This document shows positions 22,421-34,490 of a stretch of DNA of 64,000 bases, piece by piece. The first letter of the stretch is position 1; each line of letters opens with the position of its first letter. Made by a program: the position numbers and the translations under genes. Under the pieces are notes generated by a model, which ran no database searches, was not told the origin of the DNA, and was given only the letters and a program-made list of their open reading frames with translations. The stretch covers positions 2,872,961 to 2,936,960 of the forward strand of contig CM031878.1 of NCBI GenBank assembly GCA_018697195.1. Reading direction: 5' to 3'. The stretch comes from Certhia americana (taxonomy: Eukaryota > Chordata > Aves > Passeriformes > Certhiidae).

Positions 22421-24089
22421 ATATATATGATACAGAATAAGTTCTTTATAGCATAAGGAACCGCTGATGAGGAAACTTGTCTTCCTGTTTACAAATATAT
22501 ATACATATCAGAAAGAATCTTGAGTAGCAACAGTACAGAAATAACCTGCATCACTCTCCATGCTAATCACGTCCTGATCTTATAAAAGATTTGTACAATA
22601 TCTGCACCTTCCCTAAACCAGTTGAAAACCAAAAATGTGTTTTTGAGGAGGACAGTACCCCTATTTTCATGGTCAAATTTCAAGCTCCCATTGTGTTTTG
22701 ACATCTTTAGAATTCTGATACCAATAAGACAAATGGTTTGCAGAAGTATACTCAACAAATATGTGTGTGTTACATTTTGTTTCTTATTCTATTATTTATC
22801 AAGCCCAGTTATATGGATATTATGGATATGAATGGCTTTCTATACAGTTGCAAGGATGATGCTTTCTGGACAGCTTATTATTCATGTAGTTTATTTGCCT
22901 TGTTTAAAAGTAACCTTTGACCTGTGGATTCTATAACAATTGATTAGTCATTTATTAAGACATCTAACAATCCATTATTCATCTTCCATAAATTATTTAT
23001 AAATGTGCTTCTTATTTGATGCATGACTGCTATATTTAGAGTACATAAATAAGTCAGGAAAAGCTAACTCCTGTAGTGTCCTAACATTGATAAAGATTGT
23101 ATCAATAACCAAGTATAAATCCAGTCATAATTTTAGTTCAAATTAATATTTAGTATTAAAACAATGAAAAATTCCACCTCTGTCTCTTGCAAGCCAACCA
23201 GACAACTATTTTTTTGTTGTTTTTGTTTTTTTAATATAGGTGTACATCTATTCTATCACCATGAGTAAAAATAAACACTAACCTTTGATTTGTGTGAAAT
23301 TAAATCTCTGTTTTCCAGACATTGGCAAATCCTATTTCTTCACAAATTTTCTACACAGACATGGCAAGATATTTACATTTTTCATAGCTGTGTGAAAAGG
23401 GGGAAATGAATCACAAGCATGCTGAAAATCCATGGGTGGTTTGACTTTAGCCTGGCTTAATAAACTCAATTTTTTGAGGCTCATGAAGGATTAATGAAAG
23501 TGAGATGGAAATGGTTGTGTCAGTGGGAAGCCAACAAACTTCTGGGCATTCATCTAATTTCTGTTCTGTCTTGTCCTGTCTTATCTTACCTTATTCTGAT
23601 TCATTATGTAGTGCCAGCATCGGAAAACTGACTTTATGTATTTTTCTGAGTTTAATTCACACCATGTCAGGGGAAAAAAAAAAAAATCCAGTATTTTTTG
23701 TTAAATTCTGTTTGATAAAAATATACCCATGTCCCCTTTCAGAGCAGAGTAAATATAAGATCCAAGAAGCAGTCTTTGCACTTGAAGAAAAAGGGTGGAC
23801 AGTACTGTTTTTTCTGAGGTCATTATTTTTATTTTAACTATTTCTCTAACTGAAAAAAGAGGCTGTGAAGTACTGACCACCACTCTTAGATGACATGGGA
23901 CAGACTTTGAGAAATCCCAATAGTAAAGATCAAAGAACTGAACTGCATTTTATATTGTGTGACAAGCCCACAGTCAGTCCACTGAGAGCTTGGTAGACTC
24001 ACAGTTTGATCCAACTGGAATCACTTTAAAAACTTGAGACAACTGGACACAGTGCAATAATTTATTTCAGCTTAGAATTAATTTAGAAG
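22421..24089. other. AT-rich unique DNA, no gene seen
   Basis: AT-rich with a short (TA) run near 22420-22430 and a T-rich patch at 23210-23232. The + frame at 23505-23837 (110 codons) crosses an A-run and has no recognised domain. Confidence 0.5.
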
Positions 24090-24370
24090 AGTATGAAGTG
24101 ATCAGACAAGGGTAAATGGTTCCAAATTGACAGAGAGGAGGATTAGATTTGATATCAGGAAGAAATTCTTTCCTGGGAGTGTAATGAGGCCCTGGCACGT
24201 GTTTCCCAGAGAAGCTGTGGCTATCCCACCCCTAGAAGTGTTCCAGACCAGGTTGAGCAGGGCTTAGAGCATCCTGGGATAATGGAAGATGTCCCTGCCC
24301 ATGGCAGAGGGGTGGAATTAGATGGCCTCAAAGGTTGCTCCATCCCAAGTCTTTCTATGATTTTATGAAA
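24090..24370 (+). mobile_element. CR1 LINE 3' end
   Basis: It follows the CR1 3' region in the + orientation: 'agacaagggtaaatggttcc', 'gatatcaggaagaaattctt', 'gtttcccagagaagctgtgg', 'gttgagcagggcttagagc', 'gatgtccctgcccatggcag', ending in the ttctatgattttatgaaa terminus. It is 5'-truncated and non-coding. Confidence 0.93.
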
Positions 24371-26887
24371 TATTATTCTGAATTTTCACAATTGGAAAGA
24401 GACAAAAGTGTTTCAAACCTGAGGAAAATCAGAAAGCATCATCATTGCTTGAAAAATCTACACTTTACACCAGATAGATACTCTAAGGCACAAAAAACTG
24501 CATTTTGTGCTGGCTGTGCCCATTAATGAGCTACAACTTCTTAAAAATCCGAAGGAACAGAGAAAAGCCCAAATATAAAAAGGCAGTGAAAAGAGAGACA
24601 TGCTCTCTTCCTTCACCCAGAGGTGACCAGTCTGTTTGAAGTCTGACCCAGCTGGGCTTGTGAGACAATGGGGAATATTGCACTGCCTCCACATCCTCTG
24701 TAGATAATCATCACTCTCCATTACTGTCAATATGCAGGTGCCAAAATAGATATTACCCAAATATAAGCTTTAGAAATGCAGGCACGCAGACAGCAAGAGT
24801 ATGACACTCTCTGTCAGCAGGAAGCCATTTTAGAACTCACACAGTTTAAACAATTATTTTAAATCCCTTCTGGCTGTAACTGGTGTATAGAATAATGAAA
24901 GTGTACGAGTGAGTGTACCTGGGTGTCTTTCATGGATTATTTCCTTTTGCTCACCCTCACCACAAGAAACAAGAAGCAACATGTTCCAGTGACATCTGAC
25001 TCCTTCGCTGCCTTTAAATGCTTCCTCAGACAATACATTATTGTGTTTGTAACATCTTCCCTGTGGTTCCCACAGCAGCTTCAAAAACACTGTGGTTTGT
25101 TGACAAAGCAGATGAGCCTGAGACATTGTGATGAAGGACACTCTTTCCCAGAGTTTTCATACAGAAAGGATCACTGCAGTAGCCAGAGATGAGCTTTTTA
25201 AAGCAGAGGTAGAGGAAAAATAAGAAAGCTGGGCAACTTGATCGGTTATACACAGGGACTCAGAATCTTATTTGACTGCAAAATATCTAATTGACCTTGA
25301 AGCTGAAACAGCTTGTCAGGGGATCTGTTGCTTCAGTTGCTCTCTGTCAGCTCCTCAGCTAGCTGTTTCTTCCTTTCAGAGTCCATCTGAAAAAAAAAAA
25401 AATACAAAAAAACCCAGGCTGGTGGAAGTGTGATAGCACTGGGCCAGGGTGAGAAGGACTGCATATTCAGACAGAAGAAAAGGGTATTCACAGTATTTGC
25501 TTTAATTTTTGCATTGCCTTTTATGCAAACTCTAGTGATAGCTACTGAATCAAAAAATATGCAAAACCTGACAAGGAGGTTAAATAAAGAAAATCTCAAA
25601 AGAAATGCTGTGGCAAAAGGTGGTTAGGCCTATCATGCATGAATTTAAATGCATAAACGATTATTACACAGGCATTTATGATTATGGGATAATGCACAAA
25701 ACTAGAGGTGAGCTCAGTTTACTGCGACAGAATCTGAGGAACTATTTATCACATACAATATACTGCTGTGTGGATTACGTTGATTTCATGAGATTTTTGT
25801 GAGATGGTGTATATGTGGCTGCTAGGTATTTCAGATATCTCCTTTCATCCTTGCAAAAGTAGGAATATTCATATAACACTCCCATGGTCTGTGTAGACCA
25901 CTGGTTTCAGCACTCTGGAACCATTTTTATCCTGGCCCAATGTTTTAACACAGGAAACTCAAACATTTCCAAAATGTTCTCTTCCATGGCTTTTTTACCT
26001 TCACTGATATAAGTTTCCATAACACTAATTTAAACATTTTTCCTGAAATTATATGTTGATCTACCTGTCAGAGATGTCAAGTGTACATAATTTCTTCTTG
26101 CTCAGATGTAGTCTCAGGAAGACTGTGGAGGAATGTGTGACCACTATCAGTAGCACCCTCAGGGATATCTTCTCTAGACTAAACAACCTGAATCCCTTCA
26201 ATCCCTCTGCTAAGATCATTTTTCCGGACATCCCCCCCCCCCCCCCCCCCCCCCCGATTTCCCTTCCTAATGTTTTTAGAATACCCAGACCATGCTTTTC
26301 TTGAAGTGATATGTTCAAAACTGCTCAAGAGCCTGCAGATAATAGAAGATACCCTACCAATATTAATACTGTTTAATTTTGATCATTGCAGAGTACCCTT
26401 ATGACATAAAGAATTGATTAATCTACTGCAGAGAAGTTTAATTTTCCTGTCCCAAACCCAAGGAAGCTGCACAAGGTCAAGCATTTCTTCCAACAGCAGA
26501 AATTAGTTTAACTTGAAATAAAAGATCAAGTCCGTCCACCAAGATATTCCTTCAAAATTACTAAAGGTTTTCAAATGGTGTAACCTCACAGTAAATTGTC
26601 AAATTGCCTCTCGTGAGTATGAAGAATGCAGTGGATTTAGCCAACTTTCAAATGTTTGAACAGAGTAAGGTGAGATTTACCTTCAGCCTCCGCCTTTGTG
26701 TTTTTTCAGTGGTGTTGCAGAGCAGTAACAAATATCTGGACACTTCCATGTACCAAAACAAATTTTCTTCCCTAATCCCCACATTTAGTTTTCTCTGATA
26801 TTTTTACTAGAAAGTCCAAGAGACAAAGCTCAAGTTTAAGTTACTGTATCTTAATTATTACCAGACACCCTTTGAGCTACAATCCAT
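24371..26887. other. AT-rich unique DNA, no gene seen
   Basis: Contents are an A-rich run (25390-25412), a 24-base C run (26232-26255) and otherwise unremarkable sequence. Overlapping frames up to 100 codons on both strands carry no recognised motif; the Gly-rich and Pro-rich frames near 26.2 kb are translations of the C run. Confidence 0.5.
26232..26255. repeat. poly(C) run, 24 bases
   Basis: An uninterrupted run of 24 C (poly-G on the other strand). Long pure C runs are uncommon in AT-rich vertebrate DNA, and the length is likely polymorphic or approximate in the assembly. Confidence 0.9.
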
Positions 26888-27004
26888 TTTCTGAGCAACT
26901 TGGTCTAGTGGAAGGTGTCCTGCTCTTGATAGGAGAGTTGGAATGAGATGATCTTTAATGTCCCTTCTAACCCAAACCAACCTATGATTCTATGATCTTA
27001 TGAT
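26888..27004 (+). mobile_element. CR1 LINE 3' terminal fragment
   Basis: The last part of a CR1: 'gagcaacttggtctagtgg', 'ggtgtcctgctcttgatagg', 'gagatgatctttaatgtcc', 'aacctatgattctatgatc'. About 115 bases, + orientation. Confidence 0.92.
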
Positions 27005-28907
27005 AATATTCTTAAATGCAGCATATAAGAGGTAGTTTGATTTACCACAAATGGAAAGGAGTTAATCCCAGCTCAAGAACTTTAAATTTACTGATTTTAA
27101 AACCTGCGTGTAAGCTACAGGCAAGAAGTTTAAATTACAAGACGAGGATCTCTTAAACTGAAGCGACTTTGTCAAAAGCCTGAGATGAAAGAAGATTCTA
27201 TCTCCTGAACCCAATGTTTCCAATTCCAAGGAAACAGCTAAAAGATAACAGCTGACCAATTAGCAAATCAATTTTGGTAATAAAAGTGGTTTGGTATTAG
27301 TGGTTAGTCACAATAACTCCCACTTAATGACATCATTGCTGTGACATTTGGATTAAATTTGTATTAAATTTAGATACCATCAAAGGGAACATGGTCACCT
27401 ACTTTTTTCTCATTAGGGTAAATTGTGGAGGCAGTCAAGTCACTATAATCTCTGAAAGCTAGTAGTTTTCTAGACTAAACAAGGTGTCTGCCACCTAATC
27501 CTTACATGATCGTTTTTCAAACAGATATGAGGAAGAGGCTGCACTTTATATAATGTTAAGAAAATTACTTCTGAGGAGAGATAATGCTTGTAATGAAAGA
27601 ATAAGAAAACTTTCTCCACTTGAAAGTAGTTCCAGACATTTCCTTTGGATTTTCTTTGCATGGATTTTTTTTGGGATGTCTAACCACCTATCTCCAGACA
27701 TAATATGATGGTTCAGGTTTCCCTCTTGAAAATTTGATGGCTAAGAGATGTCCAGCAACATATGATTAATGAGTTACAAGTTTAAAGTTGTCTGATGGAT
27801 TTTCAACCTTTAAAAATGGATAGAAATAAGAGGAAACACCCACCATTTCTACTATGCCCTGCTCTAGTCTGGCCACCAATGTCAGACCAGAAAGCAATTG
27901 CATTTGAAGAATATTCTTTCTTATTAGGAGATTTTATGGGGAACTTCAACAGAATGCTAAATTTTTCATGGACTAGTATGACCATTTATTACAGCCTTGT
28001 ATGTGTTTTATAAGAAATAAACAGCATGAGCATTACATTTCTGAAAAATCCCTTTCAGGAGCAGGGTTTTGCTATTCCAGTAGTGGATTAGAAACCAGTG
28101 GATCATCACCATTGAAGTTATGGGAGTCAGAGTTTCTACTGCACTGGGTACACTTTGACTCTGAAAGCCACAGAGACCCTTCACTGGGAAAGGTCTGCTG
28201 AGATTTCTGTGTGCGAATTAAAGCACCTAAGTTATACAAAGGGACTAAGAGGCATTAGAAATATGAGCAGGAAACAGTGAAAGGAGGTTCAGTGAAAAGA
28301 GCCTGGAAGAGTGGTAAAACCTATCATATAATGCTGCTGGAGAGAGGTGTGTAAAGAGGTAATCTGAAGCAGACATTTGGCAAATAGATGATGTGTATTT
28401 ATTGCAACAATGAAGGAAGCCTGTGGGGTGTCAATCAGCCATTTCTCTGGTTGTAAAACATAGACAAAGGGAATAGCAGAGTGTGAATGTGCTTTTGGGG
28501 AGTCCTTCAAGGGAACATGACATCATGACTCAGCAAGGAGGCACAAGCAGTGTCACTCAGCCGTTTTGAAATTGCAGTGATTCAAAAACATTATTGCAAT
28601 AAAAAGAATGAGGAATAGTTGTTTTAAGGGGAAAAAATATATATATATATTGAAAAGCAGAAAGTGACTGGGGAAGTGTCTGATCAGACAATCAAGAAGC
28701 AAGAGGGGAAATAATAATTGTCAGCACAGTGTGGAAAGCTGTTGATACTGTGAAGGAAGGAGGATTATTAAGGACGGTCTAGGGGGGCCAGGCAGGAGAA
28801 ATAAAGAAACTAAGCACACACACAAAAAAATTAGGCTGAATGAAGCAATTAGCAGTTCTTAATAGAGAAGTCTGTTAGACGAAGAAATGTTCTCCTAAGA
28901 GACACAG
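27005..28907. other. AT-rich unique DNA, no gene seen
   Basis: No clear transposon. A short (TA)n lies at about 28636-28650. The part at 28690-28907 directly precedes an old SINE/LINE tail and may contain its decayed body. Open frames are at most 73 codons. Confidence 0.45.
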
Positions 28908-29036
28908 CTGTAAGCTCTTCAGTGCAGACACCATGACTGCTTATATGTTTGCACTGCACCCAGCACAGTTGGGATCCTGAACTTTATTTGATCCTGTGGG
29001 TTCTGCAGCAATAGAGATAACAAACAGCAATAATTA
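28908..29036 (+). mobile_element. ancient SINE/LINE tail (L3/MIR-like 3' end)
   Basis: The order of blocks matches the 3' end shared by old amniote CR1/L3-type LINEs and their partner SINEs: 'ctgtaagctcttcagtgcag', 'caccatgactgc', 'ttgcactgcacccagcacag', 'ttgggatcctgaac', then 'gcaatagagataac' and a short AAT-containing end. Similarity is judged from memory of the consensus. Divergence is high, as expected of a copy older than the avian CR1 copies elsewhere in the window. The 5' boundary is not visible. Confidence 0.6.
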
Positions 29037-29716
29037 CACACTGTGGTACAGCCGTAGGGGACACGTGCTGAGGCTGAGCTCTCCTCTTAGCTACACTCAG
29101 CAGAGGTCAATGGGATTTTTTGGATACAGGCTGGTGGTGTTAACAGGACAATTTGGCCTGGTTCATCTGTAAAAATAGAATATGCGTGGTTTCTGCCCTC
29201 AAATCCACCTAATTATTCTTTGCCGTAGAGCCATGCAGGCTCTACAAAACCTTGTCCAGTTACACAGTGGGGAATATTTCATGCCCAAAGAACTCATGTG
29301 GTAGGGCACACTGGTAGATGTGCAGAGCCAGGGCCTGGAATTCCAGCATATGTTTCTTCAGAGCAATTCCTAGAAGCTGCAAAGCAGAAACTAGCTCCTT
29401 CAGGACTGAGAGGGTATAACCTTTCTTCCCCACCACCTACATTTCAAATACATCATTGGTCAGTGTCTGGTTCCTTCTCCATCAGACAGGAGGGAACTGA
29501 GACAGCAGACCCTGAGATAAGTCCTTTCACTCCTGCAGAAACAAGGATTCTAGAGACCATGCAGGAAAGGCAACCTGGCAGTGCAGTAGCCTGGGAGCAG
29601 TGGGTTGGAGACATTTCTGTGGTAGGTTGCATGGAGATGATAGCCTTCACTGACAAAAACATGGCACTTTTCTCTCTAAAATGCTGCCTTGTTTTTCTCT
29701 GAATGCATTATGATTG

Positions 29717-29719
<3 letters not shown>
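29037..29719. other. unique DNA with a 134-codon open frame, no gene supported
   Basis: The + frame at 29298-29702 (134 codons, starting at ATG) is among the longest frames outside low-complexity DNA. It shows no recognisable domain, signal peptide or splice context, and a 69-codon frame overlaps it on the other strand. One or two frames of this length are expected by chance in 64 kb, so it is not called a gene. Confidence 0.4.

Positions 29720-29768
<49 letters not shown>
29720..29768. repeat. (TTA/ATT)n microsatellite
   Basis: A pure trinucleotide repeat of about 16 units, bordered by a few GTT units on the left (29714-29719) and 'ctgctactg' on the right. It is probably length-polymorphic. 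Confidence 0.95.
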
Positions 29769-32700
29769 TGCTACTGTTTTAATGGCTTAAATCTAAGAAG
29801 AACTTGGGCTTGTCAGAAAACTGAGCAATTGATGAAATTGCAGTTGATGACAGCAGTCCAATTCTAATAATTTCCTGTCTTTCTGTGTTGTTATTGGGGT
29901 GTACTTTAGCAAAATGACTGCAATAAGTGATGCATTTTCCGTCAGCTTTATCCCTGACTCTTCTGCATCTGAGAAAGACCCAGCAGTGGCTTTGGCAGAT
30001 AAAGTAAAAAGCAAGTCAGGAACTACCATTATGAAATGCAGAAAGTCAATTTGAATGTCAACAGGAAAGGCATGGGATGCGAGCTTTAAAGAGCTCCACT
30101 TTGAGAAAACGAGGGCACCACATTGTGTATCCCTGACTAACTGCTCATGTTTCAAGCTGTAGAAGAATGCCACGTTTAGATTTTTTTTTATTTCACATTG
30201 ATTTTCGTTATTTTAGGCCACAGGGATCCCCAGGCTTCTTGTCAATGCTACATAAGTCAGAAGCGAAGGCTGTCCGAAATCATGAGTTCTGTGAACATCC
30301 AAATTTTATTGTCTAAGCTTTCTCATTTGTTTGGAAAAAAATTGCATTCTGTCATTATTAGAGAGGAGAAAGTCCAGCTGTAATACACTATTACATACTA
30401 CTAAAGTATTATTTTTTTAAGGGGCAGTTACTGGGCAAAAATGAAAGAATTGTTATCTTAATTTTTGAGGCTGTAAAAACATTGAGTGGAGAGGTGAAGT
30501 AACCAGCCTGGATTATAGGAGCCATGGGACACTGCTTCAGCTTGGCTTCACTCTTTTTGATAAATCACCAGAAAGAAAGGAAAAGATAATGAATGACAAA
30601 TGGCATTAAAATTGATCAGTAAACCCAGTGAAGTTCTCTGTATCTCACTTAACTCAAATAATGTTGTGATACTGGAGAGATGTATCATACATAATGATCT
30701 GCTTTATGAGGAGGCAGATGCCTACAGGTCATTGATTAAACACAGTGGTTTTTATCATTAATGTTGAAACCAATACCAAAGTGCCCACCTTCATTCCTGA
30801 CTCTGAGATGATTCTCTGCCTCCTGGGTTTTCAAACAAATGGCCATGTGATCACAAATAAGTAGTTTATGTGTGTTTTTTTTGTCTCTGCTTACCTGTAT
30901 GTCCCACAAATACCCTTCTCCTGCAGTGCTGCCAGTCAGTAACTTTCAAGCTCTAATTTCCTTCCTGACATCAGCCCTGTGTTTCCGTCATTTCCTCTCA
31001 CTGCCTGCACAAAACAGACACTGTTGAGGCATGATTCATCCACATTTGAGATGTCTGTTTTAGGATGGGGTGAATCATGCTTGTTTCTCTCCGTTGACTA
31101 TAAAGGGAGACAAGGGTGACTAATTGAGATGTGGACGTCTGTAGTGCAGACATCTAACATTAAATGAGATGAATGCCACTCTCAGAGCCAGCTCATGTCT
31201 GACAGAAATGGTGACAGCCAGCTGGGTCCACCAGAGCTTTGGCTCTGGCACAACACTATGTGAAAGAAAACTGCTTCCAAGGTTATTTCAAGACCAGATA
31301 ACCCTCTTCACATGGTGTTCAGAGCCCAAGCTAATTAGCACGGAGGACACAAGCCAGCCCCATGCAGAACCAGGGTATCTCTGCATGTTTCTCTTGAATT
31401 AAGTAGTTCTGGGGAGTTTGGTACAGGGACAAAGTATAGTGACTTGGGTTTAACATTTTTGTGCTCAACCATAGCACTGACCTTACTGTGCTTGAGCTGG
31501 CTCCATGCAGAGTTTCTTATGGATGTCTTTACATGTTTTAAAGCAGTAGTGATGTTCAATACATTTCCACAGCAAATCATCTGTAAAGTCATACTTGCCT
31601 CTTGAATCTGTAGAAGATTAATGGAAGCAGGTTTTGCTACAATATACTGAAGGCTAGAGGCATTAATGGTTTTAATGACCATTATTTATATTTATTTATA
31701 TTATGATAGGCCTTATTATATAAAACACCTGTCTGAATAAGCCAAATGGTCCAGTTTTATAACCATTTCACTACAGAGAAAGAAGTAGTGAGGGTAGAAA
31801 GTAGAAAGGGTAGAAGTAGAAAGGGTAGTTCAGCTAGTCACAATCTACATATTACTTTCTTTTCTATATGAAACCCAAGAAAACTTAAAGTAGATCATTT
31901 GTGTCTGGAATAAAATCACTGAGATTGTGTCATGCCTGAGAAATAGTCACTGATTTGTGACTATTGTGTCAAGACTGAGAAATAATCTAATCTCTTCTTA
32001 GGGTTCACAGACTTGTTAGCTGGACTAAAGGCTTGTAAAACATGATGGAAATGACCACAGCCTAGCTTTCCTAATTGTATAGTTTCTGAGATAATGACTT
32101 TTCCATCTTACCTGTGCATCATTTAGTGCTGAAAGTGTGCAAGCTGAACTTCAGGGTTGCCAGAACATCATTGAATTGTCTAAAAGCAAATATTACCTCC
32201 ATTTTCAGAGAACATCATCTGGTTTCTGAAACTCTCTATGTCATGATACCTCATCTTAATCAAGCTTTTGAGAGAACTGAAAAATCCACAGATGAAATTT
32301 ACAAGGAAAAAACTGACAAAAACACAAAGCAAAACCAATAATTAAAAAAACAATTCTATTCATAGCAAATACACACCCTTATTATCAGAAACATTAAGTG
32401 CCACTGTTTAAGAATATCCTTTTGGAGACTGTTTACCTCCATACTTTTGAACAATGTTACTGCTCAGGCATATTACTTTCCCAAGACTGAACACTGAATT
32501 TTGAATAGGTGTTAGAAATGAAATCTTTGAGTATTTTGTTCTGAAAAATGCTAGTTTTACCACAAATGTGTCAGGAAATTTACAGAAACCCCATGAATAA
32601 TGTTTCACTTTTCTGACATTTTTTGTATGAGTCAGTCACTGGAAAGCCCAAACTTACAAAGTTTCATTTTCTTGGGTATTTTACTGCTAAGCAAACTTGG

Positions 32701-33229
32701 AGGGGACTTATCAGCCAAGAAACATCTTCCATTCTCCACCTTTAATTTATTTAGCTTGTGAACAAAACAGGAATCAATTTATGTTTTCAATAAAAATATG
32801 AAAATAAATATTTTTATTTCTACAGACAACTCTGTCTTAGGTTAAACACATTTTTAACCAAAGGCAACATATCAAGTGAAAATGTACACAAAATGAATGT
32901 GTTGTTACACAAAGTCTGAGCACAGGGTAAGATAAATGATTGCTTGTGTAGGGTGATGGGAAGAACCAATGAGGAGAGCAGAATAGTAATTGATGGAAGT
33001 GATGACTAAACAAGCCTTATTTCTAGCAACAGAGGTAGAGGCAAAAACAAAGACACATTTAGGAAATATTAAACAGACATAAGTGACAGGATTTGGAGTC
33101 TGAATGTGAGTTCTTCTGCAAGAACACACTGGCTTTTGAATTAAGCCATCCATCAGTGTGGTGTCTTCATAAGGAAATGAAGTAAAAGCTGCTTCATATG
33201 CATCTTCCCTCTAACAAAATTATAGATCA
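29769..33229. other. AT-rich unique DNA, no gene seen
   Basis: No transposable element recognised. It includes a pair of short inverted repeats at 31029-31155 (listed separately) and a small tandem patch built on 'gtagaaagggta' at about 31794-31829. Frames of up to 126 codons (29793-30173, - strand) have no recognised features. Confidence 0.45.
31029..31155. repeat. two interleaved short inverted repeats
   Basis: gcatgattca (31029-31038) pairs exactly with tgaatcatgc (31071-31080). agatgtctg (31049-31057) pairs exactly with cagacatct (31147-31155), which also sits next to gacgtctg (31135-31141), giving a local hairpin. The arms interleave, so this is not a single simple palindrome. It may be the remains of a hairpin-forming mobile element or chance. 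Confidence 0.45.
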
Positions 33230-33440
33230 TTACAACCCAGGAAGCAGATCGTCAGCTGGCAGATCAGTTACGAGGAGAGTTTCCCACAGCACTGACTACG
33301 GTCAAGGAAAGAACTAAAACATGTGCTAATGTTCATCCATCCATCAGAGGAACAGAACTAAATAACCTCAGTGTGCGAGTAACTTAGTAGCTCCAAAGTT
33401 TTAATATATTTATTGTCTCCGCCGTGCAGTTGACAGTGCT
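33230..33440. other. CpG-retaining unique block, candidate conserved element
   Basis: Non-repetitive block with several CpGs (near 33250, 33271, 33299, 33377, 33421) in CpG-poor surroundings. No open frame or repeat signature explains it. A regulatory role is an inference. Confidence 0.28.
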
Positions 33441-33855
33441 ATCTATTATCCTTGAGTTATGGGAGGGAGCTAAAACACATTTAGAGTAGGTTTCTAGTTC
33501 TTTTCTTTTCAGGGTCTAGGACTATAGATCTGGGCAGTGCAGTGAAGCATGGCACAGAGAGACCTGAACCACTCAGGTTCAGCCAGCTCAGCCTGCTTAT
33601 GAGCAGGGCTTGTTGGCATGGGCACAGCAGCATCCTAATGCAGTGGGGATGCTGCCAGCTCTGAAAAGGGGCATCCTGAAGAACTGTGGGATCATTTTTA
33701 TCATGGACACCCCACAGGATAATTTGAGCTAGGAGAGCAACGACATCCACAGTGTAGATTTAAATATCTTTGCACTGGTCACCCATCAGTTCTCCAGAAA
33801 GCAGCATGACTGAATCCAGCTGTATTGTTGCTTAATATCAAAAGACAAAACTCTT
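33441..33855. other. unique DNA, nothing recognised
   Basis: Moderately GC-rich sequence at 33520-33750 holds an 89-codon - strand frame (33481-33750) with no recognised motif. It lies next to the LTR-like segment and might be retroelement-derived, but nothing in it proves that. Confidence 0.35.
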
Positions 33856-34290
33856 GTGACAGTGTTAAAATAGTAAGATAAAAAGAAGGTCTTTATTTGG
33901 AACTTCCAGGTTATGCCATGGTGGTTATGGGCACACCTGGCATTGGATTTTTACAGTTTTTTAAAAGTTTAACAACTTAGCACACGTAACAAATATTGTG
34001 CGATTAGAAGAACAGTTGGTTTGGTAATTTCCCCCAGCTACTGCCCCATTGTAATTGGTCCAGGAGCCTCTTGTGTCCCCTCAGATTCTGTTTGGAAAGC
34101 AAAATGTCCTCTGTGGAGATCTTGAAAATAAGACTAAAAAGTGTATCAGGAAGGTTAGCTTACTTTTCTAAAATCTAAGAGAAAGGGTAAGAAAAATTCT
34201 AGGAGCCATATAACTATATATTAACAGTTTACAAAGCTACAAATATATGAAAAAAATACAGAAAGCAAAAGTTTTTTAGGTATCATTAGG
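33856..34290 (-). mobile_element. probable solo LTR of an endogenous retrovirus
   Basis: On the - strand the segment contains an AATAAA signal (from CTTTATTTGG at 33891-33900) followed within about 45 bases by a terminus reading ...ctattttaacactgtcaca, as in the R/U5 end of avian LTRs. No retroviral coding sequence or primer-binding site is adjacent, so it would be a solo LTR. The far boundary (about 34290) and the target-site duplication could not be resolved. A degraded non-LTR sequence is the alternative. Confidence 0.45.
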
Positions 34291-34433
34291 ACTTCAAACT
34301 GTTATCCTAATGGAAGGGTAACCTGTCTCCAAGGAACTAGATAGAGAGTGCCTTTGGTTTTAACTAGCTTATCCATATCTATGATCAGAGTGCATATTCC
34401 CAGCCTCTTGCTGTAACTGGGGCTGAGACATGG
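34291..34433. other. short unique spacer
   Basis: Non-repetitive sequence between the LTR-like segment and the CR1 fragment; nothing recognised. Confidence 0.4.
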
Positions 34434-34490
34434 CATCATGGAATACACTGAGTTGGAAGAGACCTTCATGGATAACCAAGTTGTTACTGC
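34434..34490 (-). mobile_element. CR1 LINE terminal fragment
   Basis: A short piece, 'catcatggaatacactgag' followed by 'ttggaagagaccttcatgg', matches the reverse of the CR1 3' terminus. Only about 55 bases remain recognisable. Confidence 0.65.

Noticed and set aside
29298..29702. 134-codon plus-strand frame
   Set aside because: No recognisable motif, and a second frame overlaps it on the other strand. Length alone is within chance.
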